From Mesorhizobium sp. J428 (lineage in GTDB: Bacteria; Pseudomonadota; Alphaproteobacteria; Rhizobiales; Rhizobiaceae): DNA of 64,000 nt. Below the pieces are notes generated by a model, which saw nothing but the letters and a program-made list of their open reading frames with translations, searched no databases and had not been told where the DNA came from. Of this stretch, positions 9,698 through 20,184 are shown piece after piece; position 1 is the first letter of the stretch, and each line of letters starts with the position of its first letter. The stretch covers positions 4,936,001 to 5,000,000 of the forward strand of contig NZ_JAJOMX010000001.1 of NCBI RefSeq assembly GCF_024699925.1, written 5' to 3'. Made by a program: the position numbers and the translations under genes.

Positions 9698-11993
9698 TTT
9701 GCACCTTCTCCGCTTGCTGTTCGCCCTCGGCCCGTTTCACGGTTCGGGAGCCGGCCTGCGCCGCGCCGACGCCCGGAAGAATCATCCGAATCAACGCGCC
9801 GCGGCCGCCATGGAAATCGGCCGGCGCGTCATGCAGTTCGAGCCGGCCGCCATGGTCCTCGACGATCTTCTTGACGATAGCGAGGCCGAGGCCGGTGCCT
9901 TTTTCGCGCGTCGTCATATAGGGCTCGAGCAGCCTCTGCCGGTTCTCGCGCGGCAGGCCCTTGCCGTTGTCCATGACGTCGACGGCGATGAAGCCCTTCG
10001 CCTGCACAGCCCGGATGCGAATGACGCCGGGCTCGCCTTCGGGTCTCTCGCCCGCGTCGATCGCCTCGGCAGCGTTCTTGATCACATTGCCGAGCGCCTG
10101 GCCCATCAGGCGGCTGTCGAACGTGCCGACGAGCGGCTGATCTCCGAACTGACGTTCGAAGACGATGTCGGACCGGCTCACCTCGACGAGGAAGGACGCC
10201 TCGCGCAGCGCCTCGCGCAGGTCCATCTGCTGCATCGCCGGTTTCGGCATGCGGGCGAAGGCGGAGAACTCGTCCACCATTCTGCCGATATCGCCGACCT
10301 GGCGGATGATGGTGTCGGTGCACTGGTCGAAGATCTCGCGATCCTCGACGATCACCTTGCCGAAGCGGCGGCGGATGCGCTCGGCTGAGAGCTGGATCGG
10401 CGTCAGCGGGTTCTTGATCTCATGCGCGATTCGGCGCGCGACGTCCGCCCAGGCCGTCGAGCGCTGCGCCTGGACGAGGTCCGTGATATCGTCAACGGTG
10501 ACGACATAGGATTTCGGGCCGTCGCGCTCCTCGCTGCCTTCCACGGTTATCTGGACGTTGAAGGTGCGCTCTGCACCGGCGCGATAGAACGTCACCTGCT
10601 CGCGATAGACCGGTCGCGAGGAATCACGCGCGATCTCGAAGACACGGCCGATCTGCGGCAGCACGACGGAGATGTTCTTGCCGATGGTGGCCGCGAGCGG
10701 CAGCGCCAGCATCGTTTCGGCGGAACGGTTAACGATCGTCACCAAGCCTTCGGAATCGACTCCGATGACGCCGGCCGTCACGCCCGCGAGAACCGCCTCC
10801 GAGAAACGACGCCGTTCGTCGATCTGGTCCTTGGCGCCCAACAACTCGTTGCGCTGTGACTTGAGCTCGGTCAGCATCGTGTTGAAGGTCTGCGCGAGAT
10901 AACCGACATCGCCGTCGGACGAGCGCACGGGCACCTGCACGTCGAGATTGCCGGTCGCGACCTCGTCGGCCGCCCCAATGAGCTGGCGCACCGGCCGCAC
11001 AAGGCGGTCCGCCACCGCGATGCCGGTCCAGATCGCCGACATGACGATGACCAGTGTCAACCCGAGATAGAGCAGCGCGAAGGCGATCTGGGTCGCCGTG
11101 CGGTTTTCCTCCAGCCCGCGATAGGCGCCGGCATTCGCGCGCACCAGCTGTCTGGCGCGGATGACCTCCTGGTCGACCTCGCGGACGGTGAAGAGGTAGG
11201 CTTCCGGAATCTGCCTGAGCTTGATGATCGCGCCGACGATGTTGCGTATCCGCGGCTCAATCAGCACAGGCTGGCCGTCGGCCGCGGTCTGGACCGCCTC
11301 GATCGGCGGATCCGGAAACTCGACGTCGCTCTGTGTCGCTGCCTTCATCATGATCGATCCGTCGGATCGGATGAGGGCGGCGTGTTCAAGCGCCCTGCCC
11401 TGCGCCTGCTGCGTCAGCAGCGCCTCGAAGCGGAGGCGATCGAGATTGTAGAGCGTGCGGTTGTTGTCGAGGTCGTTGGCCATCGACAGCGTCGTGCCCT
11501 GCAGGTTGCGCGCGTTTTCCCGCACATAGGCATCGGCGATCGACAGCGACGAGTTGATGATCGTCTTGGTACGGATGTCGAACCAGCGATCCAGGCCGAC
11601 GTCGAGCGTGATCGAGGCGACGATGGCCACCAGAATCGCGGGCAGCGCCGCCACCAGCGCAAACATGGCAACGATGCGCACATGCAGCCGCGCGGCCGCC
11701 TTGCCGATGCGCCGCGCCATCAGGATGCGATGCGCCTCGCGACCAATCAGCGCCAGGAGCACCAGAATGAAGGCCGCGTTGATGGCGATGAGAACGAGCG
11801 TCGTCTGACGGGTCGGTTCGATCGACGTCAGGCCCATCAGGATGACGAAGGAGATCGCCGCTGATGCCAGCGAACAGACAACCGTGACGATGCCCGGCCA
11901 TGCGAGCAGGCGCCGGCCATCAGCCGGTTGCGCGGCGGGGACGGCCACGGGAAGCTCTGCTCCCGATATGGCGGGGTCCACGGCTTGGTTCAT
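9687..11993 (-). CDS. ntrY: Nitrogen regulation sensor histidine kinase NtrY
   Basis: Membrane sensor kinase of 768 residues. Hydrophobic segments near the N-terminus flank a periplasmic loop, then come a HAMP segment (ADRLVRPVRQLIGAADEV), a PAS domain, the phosphoacceptor His524 in [16 protein letters not shown], and HATPase motifs (NVIKNAAEAI, DNGKGLP, GTGLGLAIV). The ATG at 11993 (MNQAVDP) is preferred over one at 12056 because the extra 21 codons include the hairpin sequence 12016-12035. It shares the operon with ntrBC upstream and ntrX downstream. Confidence 0.94.
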   Translation of the reverse strand: MNQAVDPAISGAELPVAVPAAQPADGRRLLAWPGIVTVVCSLASAAISFVILMGLTSIEPTRQTTLVLIAINAAFILVLLALIGREAHRILMARRIGKAAARLHVRIVAMFALVAALPAILVAIVASITLDVGLDRWFDIRTKTIINSSLSIADAYVRENARNLQGTTLSMANDLDNNRTLYNLDRLRFEALLTQQAQGRALEHAALIRSDGSIMMKAATQSDVEFPDPPIEAVQTAADGQPVLIEPRIRNIVGAIIKLRQIPEAYLFTVREVDQEVIRARQLVRANAGAYRGLEENRTATQIAFALLYLGLTLVIVMSAIWTGIAVADRLVRPVRQLIGAADEVATGNLDVQVPVRSSDGDVGYLAQTFNTMLTELKSQRNELLGAKDQIDERRRFSEAVLAGVTAGVIGVDSEGLVTIVNRSAETMLALPLAATIGKNISVVLPQIGRVFEIARDSSRPVYREQVTFYRAGAERTFNVQITVEGSEERDGPKSYVVTVDDITDLVQAQRSTAWADVARRIAHEIKNPLTPIQLSAERIRRRFGKVIVEDREIFDQCTDTIIRQVGDIGRMVDEFSAFARMPKPAMQQMDLREALREASFLVEVSRSDIVFERQFGDQPLVGTFDSRLMGQALGNVIKNAAEAIDAGERPEGEPGVIRIRAVQAKGFIAVDVMDNGKGLPRENRQRLLEPYMTTREKGTGLGLAIVKKIVEDHGGRLELHDAPADFHGGRGALIRMILPGVGAAQAGSRTVKRAEGEQQAEKVQNGV

Positions 11994-12015
11994 GTGAGGT
12001 CGAGCAGCATGGTCT

Positions 12016-12035
12016 GCGTTGCAGCTATGCAACGC
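12016..12035. repeat. Perfect inverted repeat in the ntrC-ntrY gap
   Basis: GCGTTGCA and TGCAACGC, 8-nt perfect arms around a 4-nt loop, sit in the 87-nt gap between the ntrC stop and the ntrY start. No T-tract follows on the minus strand, so it is not an ordinary intrinsic terminator. It could be an mRNA processing or stabilising hairpin, or an operator for a separate ntrYX promoter. Confidence 0.6.
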
Positions 12036-12080
12036 ATTGTGGCGATTCTGCAACAATTCGATGGCAGACCGCGTTTTCCC

Positions 12081-13537
<1,457 letters not shown>

Positions 13538-13541
<4 letters not shown>

Positions 13542-14683
13542 CCGTCGAGACCTCCGTCCGGGTCATTGCCCGCGGGATAAGTGCTTTCTCTCCACGCCGG
13601 CATCAGGATGCGGAAGGTCGTTCCGGCGCGGGACGATTCGCATTCGATGATGCCGCCGTGCTCGCCCACGATCTTCGCCACCAGGGCGAGCCCGAGGCCC
13701 GAGCCGTTCTGCTTGGTCGTGATGAACGGGTCGAAGAGGATGGGGAGAATGTCTTCCGAAACGCCCGGACCATTGTCCGTAACGCAGAATTCGAGCGGCA
13801 GCGAGACGCGATCGGCACTCCCCGGCACCGAGAGGCGCATGCCGGGCCGGAACGCCGTCGACAGTTTGATTTCGCCCTTCGGGTCCGATCCGATCGCCTC
13901 GGCGGCGTTCTTCACCAGATTGAGGAACACCTGCACGAGCTGGTCGCGATTGGCGAAGACAGGCGGCAGGCTGGGATCGTATTCCTCGACGATCTTGATG
14001 CGGCTGGCGAAACCGTTCCTGGCGATCGCCTTGACGCGGTCGAGCACGGCATGGATGTTGACCGCCGATCGCTCGATCGGCCGCTCGTCGGAGAATATCT
14101 CCATCCGGTCGACCAGCGAGACGATGCGGTCGGTCTCCTCGGTGATCAGCCGCGTCAGCGTCCGGTCCTCGTCCGGCACGACCGTTTCGAGAAGCTGGGC
14201 GGCACCGCGGATACCGGAGAGCGGGTTCTTGATCTCGTGCGCAAGCATGGCCGCGAGACCGGTCACAGAGCGCGCAGCCCCTCGATGGGTCATCTGGCGG
14301 TCGATCTTCTCGGCCATCGAGCGTTCCTGGAACATGATGACGACCGAACCCGGGATCTCGACCACCGGCGCGACGTAGATATCGACGATCTTGTCGGGAC
14401 CAATGCGCGGCGAGGAAATGTCGACGCGGTATTCGTTCACCGCCGCCTTGCGCTCGCGCACCTGCTCGACCAGCGTCAGCAGCGGACTGCCGAACGGCAC
14501 GAAATGGTCCAGCGTATTGCGCGATAGGATCACCGCGCTCGCCTTGAAGAAATCCTCGGCGTCGGCATTGGCGAAGGAGATGCGGCCGTCGGGACCTACC
14601 ATGATGACCGGATGGCGGATCGTGTTGAGGACGATCTGTGCCGAATCCAATTGTGACTTGCGAGACGAGGCGGGCGCGGTCAT
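13538..14683 (-). CDS. ntrB: Nitrogen regulation sensor kinase/phosphatase NtrB
   Basis: Cytosolic PAS-containing histidine kinase of 381 residues that phosphorylates NtrC when nitrogen is short and, with PII, dephosphorylates it when nitrogen is ample. The PAS domain is at about residues 17-90, phosphoacceptor His149 in [16 protein letters not shown], and N/G boxes [16 protein letters not shown] and [10 protein letters not shown]. The ATG at 14683 is chosen because it overlaps the dusB stop by 4 nt; the longer frame upstream lies inside dusB. Confidence 0.95.
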
Positions 14684-15696
14684 GCGGCTATCTCCATGCC
14701 GCCGGTCGCGGCTTCGGCCAGCGCCCGCCGCAGGCTCTGTTTCACGGCCGCCGGATCGGTTCCGGTCATGATCGTTGACCGCAGCGCATCGGGCACCTGG
14801 GGCACATGGCGGTCGAGATACCAGCCGAGATGCTTGCGCGCGTGCCGCACGCCGGTCGCGGCGCCGTAATGCGCGAGCATGTCGTCGTAGTGACCCAGAA
14901 CGTAGTCGCGAAGCTCTTGAGGCGAATCCGGCGCGGATGCACGCCCATTGCCACCTGCAATCTCTCCGGCCAGCCACGGCGCGCCATAATGGCCGCGGCC
15001 GATCATCACCGCATCGGCGCCAGATTGTTCGAGGATCGCGGCGGCATCGTGCGCCGAACAGACGTCGCCATTCGCCACGACGGGGATGGATACGGCCTGC
15101 TTGACCGAAGCGATCGCCGACCAGTCAGCACGGCCGGTGTAGAACTGGCAGCGCGTGCGGCCGTGGATGGTGACCATACGGACGCCGGCCTGCTCGGCGC
15201 GGCGGGCGATCTGCGGCGCGTTGATCGTCTGGTCGTCCCAGCCGAGGCGCATCTTCACCGTCACCGGGACGGCTACGGCGGACACCACGGCGTCGATCAG
15301 CGCCAGCGCATGGTCCGGCTCCCGCATCAATGCCGATCCGCAATAGCCGCCGGTCACTTTCTTCGCAGGGCAGCCCATGTTGATGTCGATGATGTCGGCG
15401 CCCTCGCCGGCCGCGATTCGCGCGCCTTCGGCCAGCCAGTGGGCGTCGCGGCCCGCGAGCTGCACCATATGCGGTCCAATGCCGGTCCGGCTGATGCGCC
15501 GCGTCGATTCTTCGTTGCGCTTGGCGAGCTCGCCGCTCGCGACCATCTCGGACACCACGAGGCCGGCCCCGTGCGCATAGGCGCGCTCACGGAACGGGCG
15601 GTCGGTGACGCCGGACATCGGGGCGAGGAACACCCGGTTGCGGAGCCTCACGCCACCGATGTCGATCGGCTCGGCGAGAGAGTTTGGAAGCTGCAT
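14680..15696 (-). CDS. dusB: tRNA-dihydrouridine synthase DusB (NifR3)
   Basis: FMN-dependent reductase that makes dihydrouridine in tRNA. It has 338 residues from the ATG at 15696; two codons earlier there is an in-frame TTG. The catalytic cysteine lies in [19 protein letters not shown], preceded by [10 protein letters not shown] (FMN barrel start) and followed by the phosphate-binding [13 protein letters not shown]. It is first in the dusB-ntrB-ntrC cluster, an order kept in many alphaproteobacteria where it was named nifR3. Confidence 0.93.
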   Translation of the reverse strand: MQLPNSLAEPIDIGGVRLRNRVFLAPMSGVTDRPFRERAYAHGAGLVVSEMVASGELAKRNEESTRRISRTGIGPHMVQLAGRDAHWLAEGARIAAGEGADIIDINMGCPAKKVTGGYCGSALMREPDHALALIDAVVSAVAVPVTVKMRLGWDDQTINAPQIARRAEQAGVRMVTIHGRTRCQFYTGRADWSAIASVKQAVSIPVVANGDVCSAHDAAAILEQSGADAVMIGRGHYGAPWLAGEIAGGNGRASAPDSPQELRDYVLGHYDDMLAHYGAATGVRHARKHLGWYLDRHVPQVPDALRSTIMTGTDPAAVKQSLRRALAEAATGGMEIAA

Positions 15697-15873
15697 GCAC
15701 AAAAACCGGGCAACTTTTCTGACTGCTTAGTCTCTAGACATGTTTGCAGCGCGGCGCAACGGGCAAGTGCTGCGATTTGTGCATGGGCAGCCCTGAAACC
15801 GTCAGGGCTCTGGTCAAGCCGGATGGCGTGGCTTATCCGAAAGCCCAGTCCAGAAATGTGGCAACGCGTCCAT

Positions 15874-17073
15874 ATGACAGAGAATTCCGAAATCGCCGTC
15901 GTCATCGTCGCCGCCGGCCGGGGCGAACGGGCGGGCAGCCCGCAGGCGGGACCCAAGCAATACCGCACGATCGGCGGCGAGCCGGTCATCCGCCATACGA
16001 TTCGCCGCTTCGTCGGCCATCCCGCGATCGGCCGGATCGTCGTCGCGATCCATGGCGACGACAGCGAGCTTTTCGCAGACGCGGCCGCCGAGCATCGCGA
16101 CCGCGTCAGCGCCGTCATCGGCGGCGCGAGCCGGCAGGAGTCCACCCTGCTGGCCCTGCGCAAACTCTCGGCCGATCCGCCCGGACTGGTGCTGATCCAT
16201 GATGCAGTGAGGCCCTTTGCCGACGACGATCTGATCGACCGGGTCGTGCGCGCCGCCTCGATGGGCCAGGGCGCCCTTCCCGCTCTAGCCGTGACGGATA
16301 CGCTCAAGAAGGACATGGTCGAGGGCCTGGTGACCGTCGACCGCAACGGCCTGCACGCCGCGCAGACACCGCAGGGATTTCCCTTCGAACAGATCCTCGC
16401 CGCGCACGAGGCCGCCCATCGCTCGGGCCGCACCGACTTCACCGACGACGCCTCCATCGCCGAGTGGGCGGGGCTTCCGGTACGCCTCGTCCTGGGTTCT
16501 CCCGATAACTTCAAACTGACCTATCCGCGGGATCTCGCCATGGCCGACGAAAAGCTCAATCGCGACAAGCTCGCATTTCCAGACGTGCGGACGGGCAACG
16601 GTTACGACGTTCACGCCTTCGAACCGGGCGACGCGGTCTTCCTGTGCGGCGTGCGCATTGCGCATGACAGGAAGCTTTCCGGTCATTCGGATGCCGACGT
16701 GGGTCTGCACGCGCTCACCGACGCGCTGCTGGCGACCTGCGGCGCGGGCGATATCGGCACCCACTTCCCGCCGTCGGATCCGCAATGGCGAGGTGCTGCC
16801 TCGCGAATCTTCGTCGAACATGCGGCCTCGATCGTCCGCGCCAAGGGCGGCCGCATCGCCAATGCGGACATCACACTGATCTGCGAGGCGCCGCGCGTTG
16901 GCCCGCACCGCACCGCGATGACGGCGGAACTGTCTTCGATGCTCGGCATTTCAGGGGACAGGATCTCGATCAAGGCAACCACCAACGAGCGGCTGGGCTT
17001 CATCGGCCGCGAGGAGGGCATCGCGGCGATCGCGACCGCCAGCGTCGTCTATCCAGGGAGCCTGCCAGAATGA
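15874..17073 (+). CDS. ispDF: Bifunctional IspD/IspF of the MEP isoprenoid pathway
   Basis: Fusion of 399 residues. The N-terminal CDP-ME synthase (Isp[14 protein letters not shown] near residue 8, LIHDAVRPF) makes 4-diphosphocytidyl-methylerythritol. The C-terminal IspF domain from about residue 241 ([30 protein letters not shown]) forms the 2,4-cyclodiphosphate with its Asp/His zinc site. The fused form is characteristic of many alphaproteobacteria. The ATG at 15874 (MTENSE) is preferred over a longer open frame that runs back antisense to dusB. The stop overlaps the next gene by 4 nt. Confidence 0.95.
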   Translation: MTENSEIAVVIVAAGRGERAGSPQAGPKQYRTIGGEPVIRHTIRRFVGHPAIGRIVVAIHGDDSELFADAAAEHRDRVSAVIGGASRQESTLLALRKLSADPPGLVLIHDAVRPFADDDLIDRVVRAASMGQGALPALAVTDTLKKDMVEGLVTVDRNGLHAAQTPQGFPFEQILAAHEAAHRSGRTDFTDDASIAEWAGLPVRLVLGSPDNFKLTYPRDLAMADEKLNRDKLAFPDVRTGNGYDVHAFEPGDAVFLCGVRIAHDRKLSGHSDADVGLHALTDALLATCGAGDIGTHFPPSDPQWRGAASRIFVEHAASIVRAKGGRIANADITLICEAPRVGPHRTAMTAELSSMLGISGDRISIKATTNERLGFIGREEGIAAIATASVVYPGSLPE

Positions 17074-17558
17074 CCGACCGCGCCGCGCTTGCCCGCACCT
17101 TCCTCGAAGCCTGCAAGGACCGCGGCATTCTCGTCGCCACCGCCGAATCCTGCACAGGCGGCGGCATCATCGCGCTGATGACGGACATGCCGGGCTCTTC
17201 CAGCATGGTCGACCGCGGCTTCGTCACCTATTCGAACGAGGCGAAGATGGACATGCTGGACGTGCGCAAGGAGACGCTCGACCGGTACGGCGCGGTGTCC
17301 GAAGAGACCGCGCGCGAGATGGCCGACGGCGCGCTGGCGCATTCGCGCGCGGGCATCACGCTTGCCGTGACCGGCATCGCCGGGCCGGACGGCGGGTCCG
17401 ACGAAAAGCCCGTTGGGCTCGTCTGGTTTGGGGTAGCCTGCAAAGGCAAGCCGACGCGAACGGAGAAACGGATTTTCCAGAATCTCGGCCGGGACTACAT
17501 CCGGCGCGAGACGGTCGAGACCGCGCTCAAACTCGGGCTGGATGCCTTGGGCAACTAG
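17070..17558 (+). CDS. pncC: CinA-family nicotinamide-nucleotide amidohydrolase (PncC)
   Basis: A 162-residue protein equal to the C-terminal domain of CinA. It has the catalytic-serine motif [12 protein letters not shown] near residues 20-31 and [18 protein letters not shown] around 106-123. The family deamidates NMN to NaMN in pyridine-nucleotide salvage. Start ATG overlaps the ispDF TGA (ATGA), so translation is probably coupled. Confidence 0.88.
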   Translation: MTDRAALARTFLEACKDRGILVATAESCTGGGIIALMTDMPGSSSMVDRGFVTYSNEAKMDMLDVRKETLDRYGAVSEETAREMADGALAHSRAGITLAVTGIAGPDGGSDEKPVGLVWFGVACKGKPTRTEKRIFQNLGRDYIRRETVETALKLGLDALGN

Positions 17559-17560
17559 TC

Positions 17561-17893
17561 TCAGACGACCAATTCGATCACGAATCTGCGCCCCTTTCCG
17601 CCGGGTGGCGGCATCATGCGCGGCAAACTGCGGAACTTGCGCTCGACCATCTTGCGCAAATTGACGCTCGCATTCGACCCGGAGGCATCGACCTTCCCAA
17701 TCCGGCCATTGGCGTCGACCGTGAAAACAATCCGCAGCACCTTTACTCCGGCCGTCGTGGCGGCGGCCCGGAGCTCTCGGTCCGCCTTCAATGAGGACAC
17801 GCAACGGTGGACCAGGCTCGCATAGTCCTCCAGTGCGCGCGCCGGGACCGCGAGCGCGAGAACGAAGCAAAGCGCGGCTGCTGCAATCCGCAT
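17561..17893 (-). CDS. Small secreted protein with TonB-C-like fold
   Basis: 110 residues with a signal peptide (MRIAAAALCFVLALAVPARA) and a mature part resembling the TonB C-terminal domain (VLRIVFTVDANGRIGKVDASGSN, then a Met/Pro-rich stretch and a final beta-strand). It lacks a membrane anchor and proline linker, so it is not a complete TonB. Convergent with pncC, 2 nt apart. Function unknown. Confidence 0.65.
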   Translation of the reverse strand: MRIAAAALCFVLALAVPARALEDYASLVHRCVSSLKADRELRAAATTAGVKVLRIVFTVDANGRIGKVDASGSNASVNLRKMVERKFRSLPRMMPPPGGKGRRFVIELVV

Positions 17894-17938
17894 GAAACCC
17901 TCCGACGTCGCATCACTTTGCAGATGTCGAGGAGGCGG

Positions 17939-18421
17939 TCAAATCGCGGACGGTCGGCTCACCACGGCGGCAGGACGGCCATAAATCTCGTCGGCACGCT
18001 TTTCGAAAGCGCCGGCGAAGGTACGGAATGCGCGGTCGAAGACGGCTCCCATCAGGGCACCCAGCATGCGGCTCTTGAATTCGTAGTCGATATCGAAGCC
18101 GATATCGCAGCCGCCGGCAGGCGCCTGTCTGAACGTCCACAGGTTGCGCAGATATTTGAACGGGCCGTCGATGTATTTGACGTCGATGACAAGGTCGTCG
18201 GGCTTGAGCACGACCTGGCTGGTGAAGGTTTCGCGGATCGCCTTGTAGCCGACGCTCATGTCGGCGATCAGCAGCGTGACGCCGTCACGCTCCTTGCGCG
18301 AGCGGACGCTGAGCGCCTCGCACATCGGCAGGAACAGCGGATATTTCTCCACGTCCGCGACGAGCGCGAACATCTGCTCGGGCGTATAGGAAACGCGCCT
18401 GACCGTATCGAACTTCGGCAT
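17939..18421 (-). CDS. Coenzyme Q-binding COQ10 homologue / RatA-family START protein
   Basis: 160-residue SRPBCC (START-like) protein. The N-terminal block RRVSYTPEQMFALVADVEKYPLFLPMCEA is the typical opening of the COQ10/RatA family, whose members bind ubiquinone and assist its delivery or respiratory function. It lies 12 nt downstream of lipA and is probably in the same transcript. The RatA toxin function described in E. coli should not be assumed here. Confidence 0.85.
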   Translation of the reverse strand: MPKFDTVRRVSYTPEQMFALVADVEKYPLFLPMCEALSVRSRKERDGVTLLIADMSVGYKAIRETFTSQVVLKPDDLVIDVKYIDGPFKYLRNLWTFRQAPAGGCDIGFDIDYEFKSRMLGALMGAVFDRAFRTFAGAFEKRADEIYGRPAAVVSRPSAI

Positions 18422-18433
18422 TTTGTCTCGTCG

Positions 18434-19396
18434 TCAAGCCTTGCGGGCAAGCTGTGCATCGCGCGCTGCGCGCAGCCGGGCGAAATCCTCTCCGGCATGA
18501 TGCGAGGAGCGCGTCAGCGGGCTTGCCGCCACGACAAGGAAGCCCTTCGAATAGGCGACCGTCTCGTAGGAGCGAAACTCGTCCGGCGTGACGAACGCCT
18601 TGACCGGATGGTGCTTTTTCGACGGCTGCAGATACTGTCCGATCGTGATGAAATCGACGTCGGCCGAGCGCAGATCGTCCATCAGCTGCAGCACCTCATT
18701 GCGCTCCTCGCCGAGCCCGACCATGATGCCGGACTTGGTGAAGATCGACGGGTCGAGCTCCTTCACCCGCTGCAACAACCGCACCGAGTGGAAATAGCGC
18801 GCGCCGGGACGAACCGTCAGATAGTTAGACGGCACGGTCTCGAGGTTGTGGTTGAACACGTCGGGTTTCGCGGCGACGACCACCTCGAGCGCGCCTTCCT
18901 TGCGCAGAAAGTCGGGCGTGAGGATCTCGATCGTCGTGCCCGGCGCTGCCTGTCGGATCGCTCGGATCGTCTCGGCGAAGTGCTCCGCACCGCCGTCGTC
19001 CAGGTCGTCACGGTCGACGGACGTGATGACGACATGCGTGAGACCCATCTGTGCGACAGCGCGGCCGACGCTTTCCGGCTCGGAACGATCCAGCGCATAG
19101 GGCTTGCCCGTCGCCACATTGCAGAACGAACAGGCGCGCGTGCAGATCTCGCCCATGATCATGAAGGTGGCGTGCTTCTTATCCCAGCACTCACCGATGT
19201 TCGGGCAACCGGCCTCCTCACACACTGTGACCAGCTTGTTGGAGCGCACGATCTCGCGCGTCTCTGCATAGCCGCGCGATGTCGGCGCCTTGACTCGGAT
19301 CCAGTCGGGCTTGCGCATCACCTCCTGGTCGGGGCGATGCGCCTTTTCCGGATGCCGCAGGCGCGGCTTGGCGATCATATCGAGGACGGTGACCAT
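18434..19396 (-). CDS. lipA: Lipoyl synthase LipA
   Basis: Radical-SAM enzyme that inserts two sulfurs into protein-bound octanoyl groups, making lipoyl cofactor for the PDH E2 and E1-beta proteins encoded nearby. 320 residues. The auxiliary cluster cysteines are Cys59, Cys64 and Cys70 (CX4CX5C), and the radical-SAM cysteines Cys85, Cys89 and Cys92 (CX3CX2C). The ATG at 19396 ([20 protein letters not shown]) matches where rhizobial LipA proteins start. A terminator at 19473-19506 separates it from glsB, so it likely has its own promoter. Confidence 0.96.
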   Translation of the reverse strand: MVTVLDMIAKPRLRHPEKAHRPDQEVMRKPDWIRVKAPTSRGYAETREIVRSNKLVTVCEEAGCPNIGECWDKKHATFMIMGEICTRACSFCNVATGKPYALDRSEPESVGRAVAQMGLTHVVITSVDRDDLDDGGAEHFAETIRAIRQAAPGTTIEILTPDFLRKEGALEVVVAAKPDVFNHNLETVPSNYLTVRPGARYFHSVRLLQRVKELDPSIFTKSGIMVGLGEERNEVLQLMDDLRSADVDFITIGQYLQPSKKHHPVKAFVTPDEFRSYETVAYSKGFLVVAASPLTRSSHHAGEDFARLRAARDAQLARKA

Positions 19397-19472
19397 GATG
19401 CTCCCGGTCGCGATTCCAGCGTTGCCGGCCGAGCCGGCACACTCGATACTTAGGCGCAACGGGACAAAAGCG

Positions 19473-19506
19473 AAAGGCCGCCGAGGCGAATGCCTCCGCG
19501 GCCTTT
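19473..19506 (-). terminator. Intrinsic terminator after the glsB pair
   Basis: A hairpin with arms GGCCGC-GAGGC / GCCTC-GCGGCC interrupted by one mismatch, loop GAAT, followed on the minus strand by TTTCGCTTTTG. It sits 16 nt past the glsB stop and upstream of lipA. Confidence 0.7.
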
Positions 19507-19522
19507 ATGCATGGCTCTTCGC

Positions 19523-19783
19523 TTATGCGGCGCTGCGTCTGAACATGCGGCCGATGGCGATCAGAATGCAGGCACCGATAAAGCCGGCGATCAGATAGCC
19601 GACCCAGCCCCCCAGTGCGATGCCGAACACACCCAGAAGCGCATTCGCTACGATCGCGCCGACGATGCCGAGGACGATATTCATCAGCACGCCCATGTTG
19701 CTCTTCATGAACATCTCGGCCAACCAGCCGGCAATGCCGCCAATGATGATGGCTGCGATCCAGCCAACGCCTGCGTCTTCCAT
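19523..19783 (-). CDS. GlsB/YeaQ/YmgE-family membrane stress protein
   Basis: 86 residues made almost entirely of glycine-rich transmembrane helices (IAAIIIGGIAGWLAEMFM, VLMNIVLGIVGAIVANALLG, WVGYLIAGFIGACILIAIG), the profile of the transglycosylase-associated GlsB/YeaQ family linked to general stress responses. ATG at 19783 is chosen because the longer frame upstream has no hydrophobic or family character. A second family member lies directly upstream. Confidence 0.85.
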   Translation of the reverse strand: MEDAGVGWIAAIIIGGIAGWLAEMFMKSNMGVLMNIVLGIVGAIVANALLGVFGIALGGWVGYLIAGFIGACILIAIGRMFRRSAA

Positions 19784-19874
19784 GAGATTCTCCAGTCTAT
19801 GCCCGGCGACAACCGCCGCAGCTACAACGCTGCGGTCGGCAGGGGGTTCCGGCGACTGGAACGGCGCCAAACAG

Positions 19875-20153
19875 TCAACGCGCTCCTTGAGCCCTGCCCC
19901 ATATCCACAGGATAACAATTGCGCCCGCGATGGCGACCACGAGGTTTCCGAGGAAGCCGTTGAAGGTGACGCCGAGCACCCCGGCAAGTGTCCCGCCGAC
20001 GAACGAACCCGCGATCCCGACGAGGATGTTGGTCAGCACGCCATGGTCGCGGTTCATGGTCCGCTCGGCGACATAGCCGGCCAAAAAGCCGATCACCAGC
20101 ATGCCCAGGAAGCCCACGCCGGGCATGGAGAGGATACCGTAGGATGGTTCCAT
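19875..20153 (-). CDS. Second GlsB/YeaQ-family membrane stress protein
   Basis: 92 residues, paralogous in fold to the 19523-19783 product: three glycine-rich helices (FLGMLVIGFLAGYVAERTM, VLTNILVGIAGSFVGGTLAG, LVVAIAGAIVILWIW). It starts 31 nt after the lpdA stop. The tandem pair may follow PDH transcription or a stress promoter; no promoter is obvious. Confidence 0.83.
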   Translation of the reverse strand: MEPSYGILSMPGVGFLGMLVIGFLAGYVAERTMNRDHGVLTNILVGIAGSFVGGTLAGVLGVTFNGFLGNLVVAIAGAIVILWIWGRAQGAR

Positions 20154-20184
20154 AGCCTGTCCTCCAATGCGGCCCCGGCCGCGG

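Noticed and set aside
7982..9874. A 630-codon open frame on the plus strand
   Set aside because: It lies antisense to trkA, ntrX and ntrY, whose products are clear, and its translation is Arg/His/Asp-rich with no fold signal; a GC-rich shadow.
14806..15873. N-terminal extension of ispDF by 356 codons
   Set aside because: It is antisense to dusB; IspD similarity begins only a few residues after the ATG at 15874.
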